Shown here one piece after another: positions 44,622 to 54,452 of a stretch of DNA of 64,000 nucleotides. The stretch is from JANTGF01 sp963750735 (GTDB lineage Bacteria; Bacteroidota; Bacteroidia; Bacteroidales; VadinHA17). A program made the position numbers and the translations under genes. Under the pieces are notes generated by a model, which saw only the letters and a list, made by a program, of their open reading frames with translations, searched no databases and was not told the origin of the DNA. Every line of letters starts with the position of its first letter. Positions within the stretch are counted from its first letter, which is position 1. The stretch covers positions 62,001 to 126,000 of the forward strand of contig CAVVRY010000001.1 in assembly GCA_963750735.1 (NCBI GenBank), in the 5' to 3' direction.

Positions 44622-47264
44622 ATGAAGTTTACCTTTATATTTCTTGCAATTTATTTATTGGCTAGTTCTGTACTTTTTGGTCAGGAATTCCCCAAGCGCA
44701 CCTATACCACCAATAAACTTGAGACAAAGGATATTGCTCCTTCAATTGATGGAGTATTGAATGATCCTGCCTGGAAATCTGTTGACTGGGAAAATGAATT
44801 TGTTCAGCATGAGCCATATGAAGGAGCAGATCCCAGTCAAAAAACCGCCTTTAAAATCATATACGATGACAATAATATTTATTTGGGCATTAAAGCATTT
44901 GATACCAAGCCTGACAGTATTGAAACACGCCTGACACGTCGTGATGATATGGATGGAGATGTCGTTGGAGTGCAGTTAGATAGTTATTTTGATAAACTAA
45001 CAGCATTCACTTTTCTTGTAAATGCCGGAGGTGTAAAAACTGACATGCTTATGGCCAATGATGGCGAAAGTGAGGACCCCAGCTGGGATCCGATCTGGTT
45101 TGTAAAAACCAAAGTAAATGAAGAAGGCTGGGTGGCTGAGATGCAAATTCCATTGAGCCAGTTACGTTTTGATCGTGACAGCAGTTTAACCTGGGGTTTA
45201 CAGGTTATTAGGCTTTTATATAGGAAACAGGAGCTTTCTTTGTGGCAACATATTCCTGTTGAATCTTCAGGTTGGGTTCATCAATTTGGGGAAGTGGATG
45301 GTATTTCAAATATAAAACCAAAAAGGCAAATTGAATTGGCTCCTTATGCCGTAACTAGCTATAACACATATAAAAGTGAGGATGGTAATCCATATATGGA
45401 TGGAAAAGACTTCAAATTTAATGGAGGATTGGATGGAAAAATCGGGATTACCAACAATATGATCTTAGATTTTACTGTAAATCCTGATTTTGGGCAGGTT
45501 GAGGCAGATCCGTCCCAGGTAAATCTCACCGCATATGAGACATATTTCGAGGAGAAAAGGCCATTTTTTATCGAGGGGAAAAATATTTTCAGCTTTTCCG
45601 TATCAGGGTTGGATGGGGGTGATATGAGCGCTGAAAATCTGTTTTATTCCAGAAGAATTGGAAGGAATCCTCAGGGTGATCCTGACCTGGAAACAGGTGA
45701 ATATGCAAATGTGCCAGAATCAACAACCATTCTTGGAGCCGCAAAAATTTCAGGAAAAACAAAAAATGGACTCTCCTATGGAATTCTCGAAAGTGTTACC
45801 CAGGAAGAAAAGGCAGAAATTGATTTTGAAGGGGAGAAAAGACATGAAACAGTCGAACCCTTAACCAATTATCTGGTTGGAAGAGTTCAAAAAGATTTTG
45901 GGAAAGGAAAAACAATTTTAGGAGGTATGCTCACCTCCACCAACCGCAACATCAATGACTCCACCATGAACTTCTTACGTACTTCAGCAGTAACCGGAGG
46001 TATTGATTTTACAACAACCTGGCAGGATAAAAACTATTATTTCACGTTGAATACTTTATTTAGTCAGGTTCAGGGAAGTGAAGAAGCCATGCTAAGTACC
46101 CAGGAATCCTCTGTGCGGTATTACCAACGGCCCGATGCCAAACATTTGGAAATAGATTCCTCCATGACCTCAATGTTTGGTCATGCCGGTTCAATGAGTA
46201 TTGGCAAACAAGGAGGAGGGCATTTTAACTTCGGAGCAATACTTACCTGGAAATCTCCCGGTTTTGAAATTAATGATGTGGGATTTCTGATGAGTACTGA
46301 TGAAATTCTTCCAATAATTTATGCCGGATACAGAATATGGGAACCATTTAGCATATTCCGCCAAATGAATATTAATATAAATGCATGGCATGCATGGGAT
46401 TTTGGGGGAATCAATATTCTTACAGGTGGAAACTTCAACTTTTTTACTCAGTTCAAAAATTACTGGAGATTTAGTACAGGTTATAACATGAGCGGGGAAA
46501 GGCAATCGAGTTCAGCCCTTCGGGGTGGTCCAATGTTAAAACTACCAGGTAATCAAAGTACAAGACTTTTTATTTCCAGTGATGACAGGAAAAAATTAGT
46601 ATTCCAATTTATGGCAAATCTGAGATGGGGTCTTGACAATTCTTCAAGTAGCCAGCATATGGGTCTTGAAATTGACTATCGACCCATAGATAAGTTAAGT
46701 TTTTCCTTAGAGCCAGGTTTAAATCTGAATAAAACTGAACTTCAGTATATTGCAACCGAAAGTTATAATTCCGATCCTAGATATATATTGGGGTATATTG
46801 ACCAGAAAGTTGTTAGCCTTGATTTCAGAATAAATCTGAGTTTAACCCCTGATTTATCCATACAGTACTGGGGACAACCATTTTTTGCAGTTGGGGATTA
46901 CTCGAAATTTAAAAGAATTACAAATCCTCAGGCGGACGTTTTTACAGACCGCTTTCACATCTTTGAAACAGATGAAATATTCTACGATGAAGATTCGGAA
47001 TATTACCTGATTGATGAAAACCGGGACTCAAATTATGACTATAGATTTGAAAACCCTGATTTTAATTTCAAGGAATTCCTTTCGAATCTTGTACTTCGAT
47101 GGGAGTATCGTGCCGGATCAACACTGTATTTTGCCTGGTCACAGAGTAGGGATGGAATTGAAACCAATGGACGTTTCTCCCCTAATGAGGATATTCAGAA
47201 TTTGTTCAGTATTAAACCCCATAATGTATTTCTTATAAAGTTCTCGTACAGGTTTAGACTTTGA
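44622..47264 (+). CDS. DUF5916 outer-membrane protein with CBM9-like domain
   Basis: 880 aa from the ATG at 44622, which gives a clean signal peptide ('MKFTFIFLAIYLLASSVLFG'). The earlier start adds 22 residues without conservation. Residues ~35-210 form a family-9 carbohydrate-binding-like domain ('PSIDGVLNDPAWKSVDW', 'KIIYDDNNIYLGIKAFD'). The remaining ~660 residues match DUF5916, rich in beta strands ending 'NVFLIKFSYRFRL', as in an outer-membrane barrel. 'DFGQVEADPSQVNLTAYETYFEEKRPFF' (in part) is highly characteristic. The function is unknown; a sugar- or protein-binding outer-membrane channel is plausible. Confidence 0.85.
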   Translation: MKFTFIFLAIYLLASSVLFGQEFPKRTYTTNKLETKDIAPSIDGVLNDPAWKSVDWENEFVQHEPYEGADPSQKTAFKIIYDDNNIYLGIKAFDTKPDSIETRLTRRDDMDGDVVGVQLDSYFDKLTAFTFLVNAGGVKTDMLMANDGESEDPSWDPIWFVKTKVNEEGWVAEMQIPLSQLRFDRDSSLTWGLQVIRLLYRKQELSLWQHIPVESSGWVHQFGEVDGISNIKPKRQIELAPYAVTSYNTYKSEDGNPYMDGKDFKFNGGLDGKIGITNNMILDFTVNPDFGQVEADPSQVNLTAYETYFEEKRPFFIEGKNIFSFSVSGLDGGDMSAENLFYSRRIGRNPQGDPDLETGEYANVPESTTILGAAKISGKTKNGLSYGILESVTQEEKAEIDFEGEKRHETVEPLTNYLVGRVQKDFGKGKTILGGMLTSTNRNINDSTMNFLRTSAVTGGIDFTTTWQDKNYYFTLNTLFSQVQGSEEAMLSTQESSVRYYQRPDAKHLEIDSSMTSMFGHAGSMSIGKQGGGHFNFGAILTWKSPGFEINDVGFLMSTDEILPIIYAGYRIWEPFSIFRQMNININAWHAWDFGGINILTGGNFNFFTQFKNYWRFSTGYNMSGERQSSSALRGGPMLKLPGNQSTRLFISSDDRKKLVFQFMANLRWGLDNSSSSQHMGLEIDYRPIDKLSFSLEPGLNLNKTELQYIATESYNSDPRYILGYIDQKVVSLDFRINLSLTPDLSIQYWGQPFFAVGDYSKFKRITNPQADVFTDRFHIFETDEIFYDEDSEYYLIDENRDSNYDYRFENPDFNFKEFLSNLVLRWEYRAGSTLYFAWSQSRDGIETNGRFSPNEDIQNLFSIKPHNVFLIKFSYRFRL

Positions 47265-47336
47265 GAATCAACAATTTTGATGAATTATATATTAAAAAAA
47301 CGTATTTTACAGTAGTCATTAAAATATTTTGCCGTT

Positions 47337-49769
47337 ATGTTTACAAATTATATTAAGACCTCTCTCCGAAACTTGCTTAAATACAAAGGTTATTCTTTTA
47401 TAAATATTATAGGACTGGCAATTGGCCTGGCCAGTGCGATTCTTATCCTGTTGTTTGTTCAGGACGAAATCAGTTATGACAAATTTCATGATAAAAGCGA
47501 TCAAATTTACCGGGTCTATCTTAATGGAAAAATAGCAAGCGATGAAATGGTTGTGGCTGTTTCATGTGCTCCCTTAGGAGCCACTATGGTTAAAGATTAT
47601 CCTGAAGTTTTAAACTCCACTCGGCTTTTTACTTTTTCAGGAGATCCACTTGTACGCTATGAAGAAAATAACCTAGTAGTTGAAAAATATTACTATGCTG
47701 ATTCGACCTTTTTTGATGTTTTTTCGGCTAACTTTTTGAGGGGAGATCCTACCACAGCTCTGAATAGAGCAAATACGGTTGTTATAACCAGTGAAATGGC
47801 AGAAGTATTTTTTGGCAAAGAAGATCCACTGGGAAAGTCACTGAAAGTTGGAAACGATCAAACAGACTTTGAAATTACAGGGGTTGTTGAAGAATACCCT
47901 GAAAACTCTCACTTCCAGTTTAACATGCTAGCTTCCTATATCACAATGAGAGATATGGCTAATAGCAGTTTTTGGGTTTCTAATAACAACTACACCTATA
48001 TAGTATTGCAAAAGGATTTTCCCGTTGAACAACTTCAGGCTAAATTGCCGGAAATGGTTGAAAAATATGTTGGTCCTCAATTGCAAATGTTTAGTAATGC
48101 AAGTTTTGATGAATTTCTTGAGGCAGGAAATAAATATGGATATGTTTTACAACCCATCGAAAAAATACATCTTTTTTCTGATCTTCAATATGAGATTCAG
48201 CCAGGTGGGAATATAAAAACTGTGTATATCTTTTCTGTTATAGCCTTCTTTTTAATACTTATTGCTGCTATAAATTTCATGAACCTTGCTACTGCAAAAT
48301 CAGCTGGCCGGGCCAGAGAAGTAGGAGTTCGAAAGGTTTCAGGTTCAACTCGTTCTCAATTAATTTTCCAGTTCTTAATTGAATCAATTTTATTAAGTTT
48401 CATTTCTCTCTTAATAGCCCTTGTGTTGGTTGAGCTCTTTCTTCCAGCATTCAATAACCTTGCTGGAAAAAAATTAAGTTTTATTTTCACAGGAGATCTT
48501 TCATTTCTCCCATACATAATTGGATTGGGGATATTTGTTGGGATGCTTGCCGGTAGCTACCCTGCTTTTTACCTTGCCTCATTTCGACCCACCAAAGTCT
48601 TAAAAGGAAGTATTCAAACAGGGATGAAAGGTGGAAAAATGAGAAGTGTTCTGGTTATATTCCAATTTACTATTGCTATTTTCCTGATAATTAGCACTAT
48701 TGTTGTCTACAATCAATTAAGCTATGTCCAAAATAAAAACCTGGGTTATGACCAGAAAGATTTACTGGTTATAGAAAGAGCTTATGCATTACAGGATCAA
48801 AGAAATGCATTTAAAGAGGAGCTCTCACAGAATCCTTCTATTGAAATGATCAGTCAAACCAATAACCTACCCTCCTTCTTGCATGGTAATACAGCTTTTC
48901 GACCCGAAGGTTCCACTCCTGATGAAATCAGGGCAACAAACTTTTATTACACGGACGAGAACTTTCAAAATACTTTGGGAATTAAGCTGATTGAAGGCCG
49001 ATGGTTTTCAAAAGATCTTGCTGGAGATTCGCTTGCTGTAGTTCTAAACCTATCAGCTGTAAAAGCTTATGGCTATGAGGATCCAATTGGGAAAAATATT
49101 TTGCAGATTGGTGGAGGGGCAGATACTACTGACCTACCCATGAAAATCATTGGAGTAGTGGAGGACTTTCATTATGAATCCTTGCATCAAACCATTCAGC
49201 CTCTAATTATTGCATTTAATAGGAACAGGTTTGCCAGTTATTTTGCAATACGGATTCATCCTGAAAACTACCAACAGGCAATTGGTTTTATTGAGGATAA
49301 ATGGAATTCAATGGTTACTGATCAACCAATAGAATACACTTTTCTTGAAGATGAACTAAAAACAAATTATAATGATGATAAAAACGAAGGAATAATTTTC
49401 GCCATATTTGCCATGCTTGCCATTTTCGTGTCATCGTTGGGATTGTTGGGACTGGCATCCTTCACTACTGAGCAAAGAACAAAAGAGATCGGCATCAGGA
49501 AAGTAATGGGATCGTCCATATCTCAGGTCGTTGGGTTGTTAACGAAAGAAATAAACTGGTTGTTGATTATATCTTCAATTGTATCCTGGCCTCTGGCCTT
49601 TTATTTCATGAAAAACTGGTTGCAAAATTTCGCCTTTAAATCGAATCTTGGTTTACATATATTCATAATTGCTTCGATAATAGCATTTGTTATTGCCATA
49701 TTGACAACAGGTTTCCAGGCATTAAAAGCAGCCAGGGCCAATCCGGCAAACTCTTTACGGCATGAATAA
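47337..49769 (+). CDS. ABC transporter permease, MacB/FtsX family
   Basis: 810 aa. Duplicated MacB-type organisation: membrane helix at ~20-40, a periplasmic MacB_PCD domain (~50-265), three helices (~280-430) with FtsX motifs ('NFMNLATAKSAGRAREVGVRKVSGS'), then a second helix, periplasmic domain and FtsX bundle (~670-800, 'LASFTTEQRTKEIGIRKVMGSS'). The repeated 'EVGVRK' and 'EIGIRK' elbows contact the ATPase. No ATPase gene is adjacent, which is common for this large Bacteroidota group. It probably acts as a mechanotransmission pump or lipoprotein/peptide exporter. Ends at a shared terminator. Confidence 0.92.
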   Translation: MFTNYIKTSLRNLLKYKGYSFINIIGLAIGLASAILILLFVQDEISYDKFHDKSDQIYRVYLNGKIASDEMVVAVSCAPLGATMVKDYPEVLNSTRLFTFSGDPLVRYEENNLVVEKYYYADSTFFDVFSANFLRGDPTTALNRANTVVITSEMAEVFFGKEDPLGKSLKVGNDQTDFEITGVVEEYPENSHFQFNMLASYITMRDMANSSFWVSNNNYTYIVLQKDFPVEQLQAKLPEMVEKYVGPQLQMFSNASFDEFLEAGNKYGYVLQPIEKIHLFSDLQYEIQPGGNIKTVYIFSVIAFFLILIAAINFMNLATAKSAGRAREVGVRKVSGSTRSQLIFQFLIESILLSFISLLIALVLVELFLPAFNNLAGKKLSFIFTGDLSFLPYIIGLGIFVGMLAGSYPAFYLASFRPTKVLKGSIQTGMKGGKMRSVLVIFQFTIAIFLIISTIVVYNQLSYVQNKNLGYDQKDLLVIERAYALQDQRNAFKEELSQNPSIEMISQTNNLPSFLHGNTAFRPEGSTPDEIRATNFYYTDENFQNTLGIKLIEGRWFSKDLAGDSLAVVLNLSAVKAYGYEDPIGKNILQIGGGADTTDLPMKIIGVVEDFHYESLHQTIQPLIIAFNRNRFASYFAIRIHPENYQQAIGFIEDKWNSMVTDQPIEYTFLEDELKTNYNDDKNEGIIFAIFAMLAIFVSSLGLLGLASFTTEQRTKEIGIRKVMGSSISQVVGLLTKEINWLLIISSIVSWPLAFYFMKNWLQNFAFKSNLGLHIFIIASIIAFVIAILTTGFQALKAARANPANSLRHE

Positions 49770-49800
49770 TGCAAAGAAAAATTTTATATATATGAATAAT

Positions 49801-49830
49801 AAAAAAGGCTGCCAAATGGCAGCCTTTAAT
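49801..49830. terminator. Bidirectional terminator between convergent genes
   Basis: AAAGGCTGCC (49804-49813), AAAT loop, GGCAGCCTTT (49818-49827): a perfect 10-bp stem flanked by A on the left and T on the right. It serves both the ABC permease gene and the OmpP1 gene. Confidence 0.85.
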
Positions 49831-49852
49831 TTCATTATATGGTTAGGTGTTT

Positions 49853-51442
49853 CTAAAAACTAAAATCAACACCTACAGCAAGTAAATTAGAGTCCTTTTT
49901 ATAGGTTTGTGTATACACAACAGGCTCACCGGTTGGAACTGCATCATCCTGATAAAATACCATAACATAACCGGCATTTACTCTTACGTTCTCAGTAATA
50001 TTCCAGGCTGCTCCAAAACCCAGGGAGGATGAAGACAGGGAATATTCCAGGTCGCTCTGGTAGTTCTGATTAACACCCATGCCTGCATAACCATAAGAGG
50101 CACTTATCAATACAATATCTTTAATGCTGTACTGAACTGTTCCGTTTATATTAAAGGAGTTTTTATCGATATATTGTTCCCATCCATCCCAGTTAACATT
50201 TTTATCCCAGTAGTATTCAAAACCCGCAGATATTTGTAATCCTCCAATAGGCCTTACATTTACAGCTCCTGATAACAATGCGGGCATATCGGCATTGTTA
50301 ACTTCCCCATCAGGGAACATAGTTATTGGAATACCTGTGGGATCATACCCTACAAGAAAATCTTTGGCGGTACTGTTTGTTAACTGCAGCTTTGTTTTGA
50401 ATTCATATTTTAATGCAACATCAATGAACTTAGCTGGTGAAATGTGAACACTTAGCATTGGGGTTATTCCTGAACCTTTTTGTTCATATTCAACCTCTTG
50501 GTCGGTTACTAAAGTAGATGTGGCAAAAGCTTCTACTGCTGAACTTGCTGCCTCATCACTTATTATTCCAAAAGCTCCTGCAGCCATTTCATTTGTCATT
50601 CCCGGGAAATAAGCACCAACAGAAGTCAAAGCGTCTATTAACGCCTGATTGCTCAATGGATCATCTCCTAAAATTATTCCTGCACCAATAGCAGCAGTCA
50701 GTCCGCCTGAAGCAACAGCAGCGTCCTGAGAAGCTTGTGTATACACTTCCGATGCCTCAACAAAAAAATCATCGGCACGTACCATACTTCCATCATTAAT
50801 AGGAGGAGCCATTGGATTTATCATTAAGTCTTTCAGGTAACCATTATAAGAATTATTGGCCAATACATAGCGCGCACCTGCAGCCACAGAAATGAAATCG
50901 TTGATTTCATAAGTCAATCCAGCCTGAATTCCATAATAAACAGACCTTCCTTCAAAAAATAGGCTTTCTGTATATTGAGAGGTAGGAATTCCCATTTCAT
51001 TCAACATGCCAACAAGCGAAACTCCGGTCATTAACTCGAAGGAGGGCAAGCCATTGTTAAACTTGGCACCACCACCGCCACCTATGGGATTAAAGCCTGC
51101 TGAGATGGTGAATTTGCCAGTCTTCCATGCAAAATAAATACTTGGGAAGAGTGGAGCCTTAACATCTCCAACATAATTCGGGCCATACACAAGGTATGGG
51201 TAATCGTTAGAAATAGTCTGGGTCTGCCAAATCGATTGGTTATTAATTGAAAAATGAAAACCATCATTTAGCTTGCTTAACCCTGCCGGATTAAAATAAA
51301 CCGCATCAATGTCGGTGGTAGCATACCGGGCAAAATACCTGGCCCAGGCTGCACTTTGATTTGTATTGGTTACAATACCACCTGAAAATGCAGAAATTGA
51401 TAGCAGAAATACTGCTAATAAAGCTGTTGTAATTCTTTTCAT
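49853..51442 (-). CDS. OmpP1/FadL family outer-membrane transporter
   Basis: 529 aa. Signal peptide 'MKRITTALLAVFLLSISAFSG', followed by a FadL-type N-terminal plug ('TNTNQSAAWARYFARYATTDIDAVYFNPAGLSKL', in part: 'DAVYFNPAGLSKLNDG' is the hallmark). A ~14-stranded barrel ends in aromatic 'LLAVGVDFSF'. FadL-type proteins take up hydrophobic compounds such as long-chain fatty acids or aromatics. An Ala-rich segment at ~225-300 ('ASQDAAVASGGLTAAIGAGI') is a large insertion and probably forms an extracellular or periplasmic loop. Single gene. Confidence 0.9.
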   Translation of the reverse strand: MKRITTALLAVFLLSISAFSGGIVTNTNQSAAWARYFARYATTDIDAVYFNPAGLSKLNDGFHFSINNQSIWQTQTISNDYPYLVYGPNYVGDVKAPLFPSIYFAWKTGKFTISAGFNPIGGGGGAKFNNGLPSFELMTGVSLVGMLNEMGIPTSQYTESLFFEGRSVYYGIQAGLTYEINDFISVAAGARYVLANNSYNGYLKDLMINPMAPPINDGSMVRADDFFVEASEVYTQASQDAAVASGGLTAAIGAGIILGDDPLSNQALIDALTSVGAYFPGMTNEMAAGAFGIISDEAASSAVEAFATSTLVTDQEVEYEQKGSGITPMLSVHISPAKFIDVALKYEFKTKLQLTNSTAKDFLVGYDPTGIPITMFPDGEVNNADMPALLSGAVNVRPIGGLQISAGFEYYWDKNVNWDGWEQYIDKNSFNINGTVQYSIKDIVLISASYGYAGMGVNQNYQSDLEYSLSSSSLGFGAAWNITENVRVNAGYVMVFYQDDAVPTGEPVVYTQTYKKDSNLLAVGVDFSF

Positions 51443-51723
51443 AAGTGTGGGTTATTGGTTAAAGTCGGCGCAAAATAGGATGAATTCTACGAATCACAAA
51501 ATAAATTCAAGAAAAAATGCATATCCCGATCTTCATTATCAGACTATTTAGATCAAATTTAAATGCAATTCTGACTGTGTTTTTACTTCTCGCTATGGGA
51601 GCTTATTGAGAGATTTTAACAAATTAGGACCACTTATTTATATTTTTTAATTTAGTTCGGTATTTTGTACCTTTACTACCAATAAAATCTGCCAAAACTC
51701 TAATTTACGCATCCATTTACTCT

Positions 51724-52983
51724 ATGGTAAGCAAAATTCCACTTTTAGGTATTTTTATTTTTTTGGCGTCAATTTCCCTGTTATCAATAAATGCCCAAAC
51801 TCCTCTTGCTGAAATTTCTGTGTATGCCGGAGACATTCAGCGTATCAATACACCGGTGTTCTTTGAATTAGATAATGGTGTTTTAAAAGATGATCATATT
51901 TTCATTATGAGATTTACTGCGGATGGGAGCGCAAATGATACTTACTGCCAGATTGAAAAAGGTTCACCAAATAAAGTTTGGTTTTTACTTTCAGATTCAC
52001 TTCAACCGGGTGAATCCAGGCAGTATAAATTATTCTCGGCCGGTATCAGTGCACCTTCGAATGTAAAGGCAGAAAAAAACAAGAAGTCAATCAGCATTTC
52101 TATTCAGGATAAGGAGGTACTGCAGTATGCCTATGCCACAGTTTATCCACCTTCCGGAATTGATACTATTTATAAAAGAAGTGGATTTATTCACCCACTT
52201 CGAAGTCCGTCAGGACATGTTCTTACCCGAATTCAGCCACCTGATCACTATCATCATTATGGCATATGGAATCCATGGACAAAGACAAAATTTGAGGGAA
52301 AAGAAATAGATTTCTGGAACCTGAACAAAGGGGAAGGAACAGTAGAACATAAGTCCTTTTCTTCTATAACAGATGGAATTGTATTTGGAGGGTTTAAAGC
52401 TGACCTTGAACACATTGATATGAAAGCCATCGGGGGAAATAAAGTAGCTTTAAATGAGGAATGGGATGTTAAAGTATATAATATTGAAGGAGTTTGGCTA
52501 TGGGACTTTTATTCAACCTTGGAGTGCGCCACTTCCAGCCCCTTTTTAATTGAAGAATACAGGTATGCCGGCTTTGGCTTCAGGGCATTGGAAGAATGGA
52601 CCCGCAAAAATACACGTGTACTTACATCGGAAGGTAAAACCCGTAAAGATGCAGATGGATCAAGAGGCAGGTGGTGTAATGTATATGGTGAAATTGGTAC
52701 CGATATAGCCGGAATTTTGTTTATGAGTTACCCAAAAAATCATTCTTATCCTGAACCTCTGCGAATTTGGCCCGAAAATGCCAATGGGAATCGAGGGGAT
52801 GTATTTGTAAACTTTTGTCCCACCAAAGAATCTGATTGGGAGCTTATTCCCGGTAAGTCATACACTCTAAAATATAGAATGCTTGTATACGATGGGACGA
52901 TAAGCAAAGAAACCGCCGAAAGGTATTGGCAAGATTTTGCCAATCCACCAACTGTTGAGATAAAACTCCTGAAAACGCAATAA
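51724..52983 (+). CDS. DUF6807/PmoA-like secreted protein
   Basis: 419 aa with a signal peptide ('MVSKIPLLGIFIFLASISLLS'). It matches the DUF6807 (formerly 'methane oxygenase PmoA') family, a beta-rich protein of carbohydrate-utilisation loci unrelated in practice to methane oxidation. Typical segments: 'FIHPLRSPSGHVLTRIQPPDHYHHYGIWNPW', seen as 'HPLRSPSGHVLT' and 'DHYHHYGIWNPW', with the His cluster likely functional, then 'RGRWCNVYGE' and 'RIWPENANGNRGDVFVNF'. It is the first gene of an operon with two Gfo/Idh/MocA-type proteins and ThuA. The role in sugar metabolism is inferred. Confidence 0.82.
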   Translation: MVSKIPLLGIFIFLASISLLSINAQTPLAEISVYAGDIQRINTPVFFELDNGVLKDDHIFIMRFTADGSANDTYCQIEKGSPNKVWFLLSDSLQPGESRQYKLFSAGISAPSNVKAEKNKKSISISIQDKEVLQYAYATVYPPSGIDTIYKRSGFIHPLRSPSGHVLTRIQPPDHYHHYGIWNPWTKTKFEGKEIDFWNLNKGEGTVEHKSFSSITDGIVFGGFKADLEHIDMKAIGGNKVALNEEWDVKVYNIEGVWLWDFYSTLECATSSPFLIEEYRYAGFGFRALEEWTRKNTRVLTSEGKTRKDADGSRGRWCNVYGEIGTDIAGILFMSYPKNHSYPEPLRIWPENANGNRGDVFVNFCPTKESDWELIPGKSYTLKYRMLVYDGTISKETAERYWQDFANPPTVEIKLLKTQ

Positions 52984-52994
52984 AATACCAATCC

Positions 52995-54402
52995 ATGAAA
53001 AAAATTAAAAGCACTCCAAAAAAATCTTTTAATCGCCGTGAATTCATTAAAACTTCTGCTGCAGGAGTGATTGGTGGAACCATTGTGATTCCTACTATTG
53101 TCCCATCAACAGTTTTTGGAGCAAGTGCACCAAGTAATAAAATAAATATTGCAGCAATTGGAGTGGGACGAATATCCAGAACACATGATATGCCCGAAAC
53201 TCTTAAATATGACTCAGCAAGAATAATAGCTGTTTGTGATTTGGACAAAAAGCGGTTAAAGGAGGGCAAGCAATATGTTGAAGACTATTATGCAAAGAAA
53301 ACCGGCAAGAAAAACTATGTAAACATTTTAGCATATCCTGATTACAGAGAACTTCTGCTAAATAAAAACATCGATGCAGTATTATTAAGTACTCCCGATC
53401 ACTGGCATGCAATCCCGGCCATTGAGTTAGCAAAAGCTGGAAAAGACATTTACCTGCAGAAGCCAACTTCCCTGACTATTGAAGAAGGCAGGGCATTGAG
53501 TGATACAATCAACCGAACAGGCAGAATATTGCAAATTGGAAGTCAGCAGCGATCGGTGAATCCATGGCCTCAGTTTAAGAGGGCCTGTGAGCTTGGTTAG
53601 AAACGGAAGAATTGGTGACATTCATACCGTTAGAATTGGCTTGCCTGGTGATCCTTCCGGTCCTGAAGAACTGGAAATGCCTATTCCCTCAAACTTGAAT
53701 TACGATATGTGGCTGGGCTCCACTCCTGATGTTTATTATACAGAAAAAAGAGTTCATCCTCAGCATGATTACTCCCGGCCTGGCTGGTTGCGTTGCGAGC
53801 AATTTGGCGCCGGAATGATTACCGGTTGGGGTGCACATCATGTTGATACGGCACACTGGGGAATGGATACCGAATTCACCGGGCCAATTGAAGTGGAGGC
53901 CGATGCTGAATTTCCAACAAGTGGTTTATGGAATGTTCATGGAAATTTTCAGGTACGAGCAAAATATGCAAATGGAGTAAACATGTACATTAGTGGTGAT
54001 AACCCCAACGGTGTTCGGTTTGAAGGTTCTGAAGGTTGGATTTTTGTAACCAGAGGCAATTATGCTGTTACACCAAGTGACCCGGTATCAACTGATAGCA
54101 ACCGGAAATCCCTTGATGCAAGTGACCCAAAGATTCTAACCTCTGAGATTGGAAAAGATGAAATCCATCTGTATCATAGTGAAGAGCAACATGGTAACTG
54201 GCTGGATTGCATTAAAAGCAGGAAACAACCAGTGGCCCCTGCAGAAGTGGCACATCGCTCTTGCAGTGCCTGTCTTGTTAGCCATATTGCAATGAAACTT
54301 CCCGGGAAACTTTACTGGGATCCAATGAAGGAGGAGTTTTTGGACAATGATAAAGCAAATTCAATGTTGTCTCGACCCATGCGAAACCCCTGGCATTTGT
54401 AG
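52995..54402 (+). pseudogene. Gfo/Idh/MocA oxidoreductase with Tat signal, frameshifted
   Basis: One gene in two frames: 52995-53600 and then the +1 frame from 53590 to 54402. The joined product is ~468 aa. A Tat-type signal 'SFNRREFIKTSAAG' is at ~10-23. The Rossmann domain has 'INIAAIGVGRISRTHDM' and 'VCDLDKKRL', and the catalytic 'DHWHAIPAIELAKAGKDIYLQKP' is seen in part. The second frame begins 'VRNGRIGDIHTVRIG' and completes the beta-sheet domain. At the break, 'CTTGGTTAGAAAC' would restore the frame if it were CTTGTTAGAAAC, so one extra G near 53596-53597 explains it. Family members oxidise or reduce sugars with NAD(P). Confidence 0.85.
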
Positions 54403-54452
54403 AACTATATTATATGCTCATGTTAATTTAAAAACCCAATTCATAATTGCCT

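Noticed and set aside
52844..53269. Minus-strand ORF of 141 codons across the PmoA/oxidoreductase junction
   Set aside because: It is antisense to two clear genes and shows no protein family features.
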